Source: Maribellus sp. YY47 (GTDB lineage Bacteria; Bacteroidota; Bacteroidia; Bacteroidales; Prolixibacteraceae). Taken from it: a stretch of DNA of 64,000 nt. Shown here in pieces: positions 63,813 through 64,000 of the stretch. A program made the translations under genes and the position numbers. Within the stretch, counting starts at the first letter, position 1. Each line of letters starts with the position of its first letter. The stretch covers positions 129,172-193,171 of the forward strand of contig NZ_JALGYW010000010.1 in the NCBI RefSeq assembly GCF_023111095.1. Direction: 5' to 3'. The notes below the pieces were generated by a model, which saw nothing but the letters and a program-made list of their open reading frames with translations, did not search any database and was not told the origin of the DNA.

Positions 63813-64000
63813 ATGAAATCAAGACGAATTATCCTTGCTGTTCTGATGGTGTTTACCTTTTCAATGTTTACGGGCGGTTGTCGCAGTGCAATTTTTATCC
63901 GTCATTCAAACCCGGAAATTAAAACCAATGCCAAAGGAGAAATTCCTCCCGGACAAATGAAGAAGCTTACCGGTGAAAAAAGCGCCAAAAAATATGCTCC
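63813..64000 (+). CDS. Small lipoprotein, N-terminal part (runs off the window)
   Basis: The ATG at 63813 opens MKSRRIILAVLMVFTFSMFT, then GGC, a lipoprotein signal with the lipid Cys around residue 23. The exported part reads RSAIFIRHSNPEIKTNAKGE, then a Gly/Pro/Lys-rich part with GQMKKLTGEKSAKKYAP. The pattern matches small Bacteroidota lipoproteins of unknown function. The 3' end is outside this window. Confidence 0.7.
   Translation, partial: MKSRRIILAVLMVFTFSMFTGGCRSAIFIRHSNPEIKTNAKGEIPPGQMKKLTGEKSAKKYA

Noticed and set aside
63592-63816. 74-codon frame upstream of the last lipoprotein
   Set aside because: Overlaps the lipoprotein start and has no signal or domain; more likely the promoter region.

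Overview
The window reads as a chromosomal segment of a polysaccharide-degrading member of the Bacteroidota, most likely a marine or sediment Marinilabiliales/Prolixibacteraceae-type organism (inference from gene content). Supporting signs are promoters of the TAnnTTTG type, a tmRNA tag ending GENNYALAA, SGLT-like and GGP-type sugar transporters, a V-type ATPase operon with a DUF2764 gene, a complete-looking menaquinone operon except for menH, many signal-peptide lipoproteins, and glycoside hydrolases (GH29, GH127-type, a GH31 remnant, a BNR/sialidase-like lipoprotein).

Layout. 1-2.4 kb: the end of an unidentified gene, a BNR-repeat lipoprotein and a decayed tyrosine-recombinase fragment lying just past the 3' end of ssrA (2452-2843, minus). 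2.9-12.2 kb: an acyl-CoA ligase, then a galactose block with galM divergent from a GntR-type regulator, galK, an MFS sugar porter and an SGLT-like Na+/sugar symporter. 12.3-13.9 kb: a phosphoesterase, two identical tRNA-Asp genes and a small GIY-YIG nuclease gene framed by the real tRNA 3' end and a second, altered tRNA 3' end. 14.0-23.6 kb: a minus-strand V-type ATPase operon (Usp, E, DUF2764, A, B, Usp, D, I, K) whose rotor subunit carries the Na+-ligand residues. 23.8-28.8 kb: PTE-like lipoprotein, EamA transporter, MazF-type toxin/antitoxin pair, pheT. 29.0-38.1 kb: M3 peptidase, 21-bp tandem array, MscS channel with a DUF432-type gene, ECF sigma/anti-sigma/DUF4252 operon, GH29 fucosidase, second EamA transporter. 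38.7-47.2 kb: DUF1080 lipoprotein and menI-menF-menD-menB-menA-menC-menE. 47.2-50.9 kb: an ADP-ribosylglycohydrolase-like lipoprotein gene lying between two near-identical direct repeats. 50.9-53.1 kb: XRE-cupin regulator plus acyl-CoA synthetase. 53.2-56.3 kb: structured repeat, second 21-bp array and an AT-rich two-gene cassette of unknown function. 56.7-64 kb: RibD-like reductase, class C beta-lactamase-fold hydrolase, LamG-GH127 enzyme, GH31 pseudogene and the start of a small lipoprotein.

How it works together. The galactose block would import and phosphorylate galactose released by the extracellular hydrolases, although galT and galE are not here. The ATPase and SGLT-like symporter both point to Na+ energetics. 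The most unusual content is between the genes. At least five families of dispersed, hairpin-rich elements occur, some with paired substitutions that preserve stems. There are also two unrelated tandem arrays with exactly 21-bp periods, and a tRNA-associated GIY-YIG insertion. The repeat families and the AT-rich cassette are the best candidates for something undescribed.
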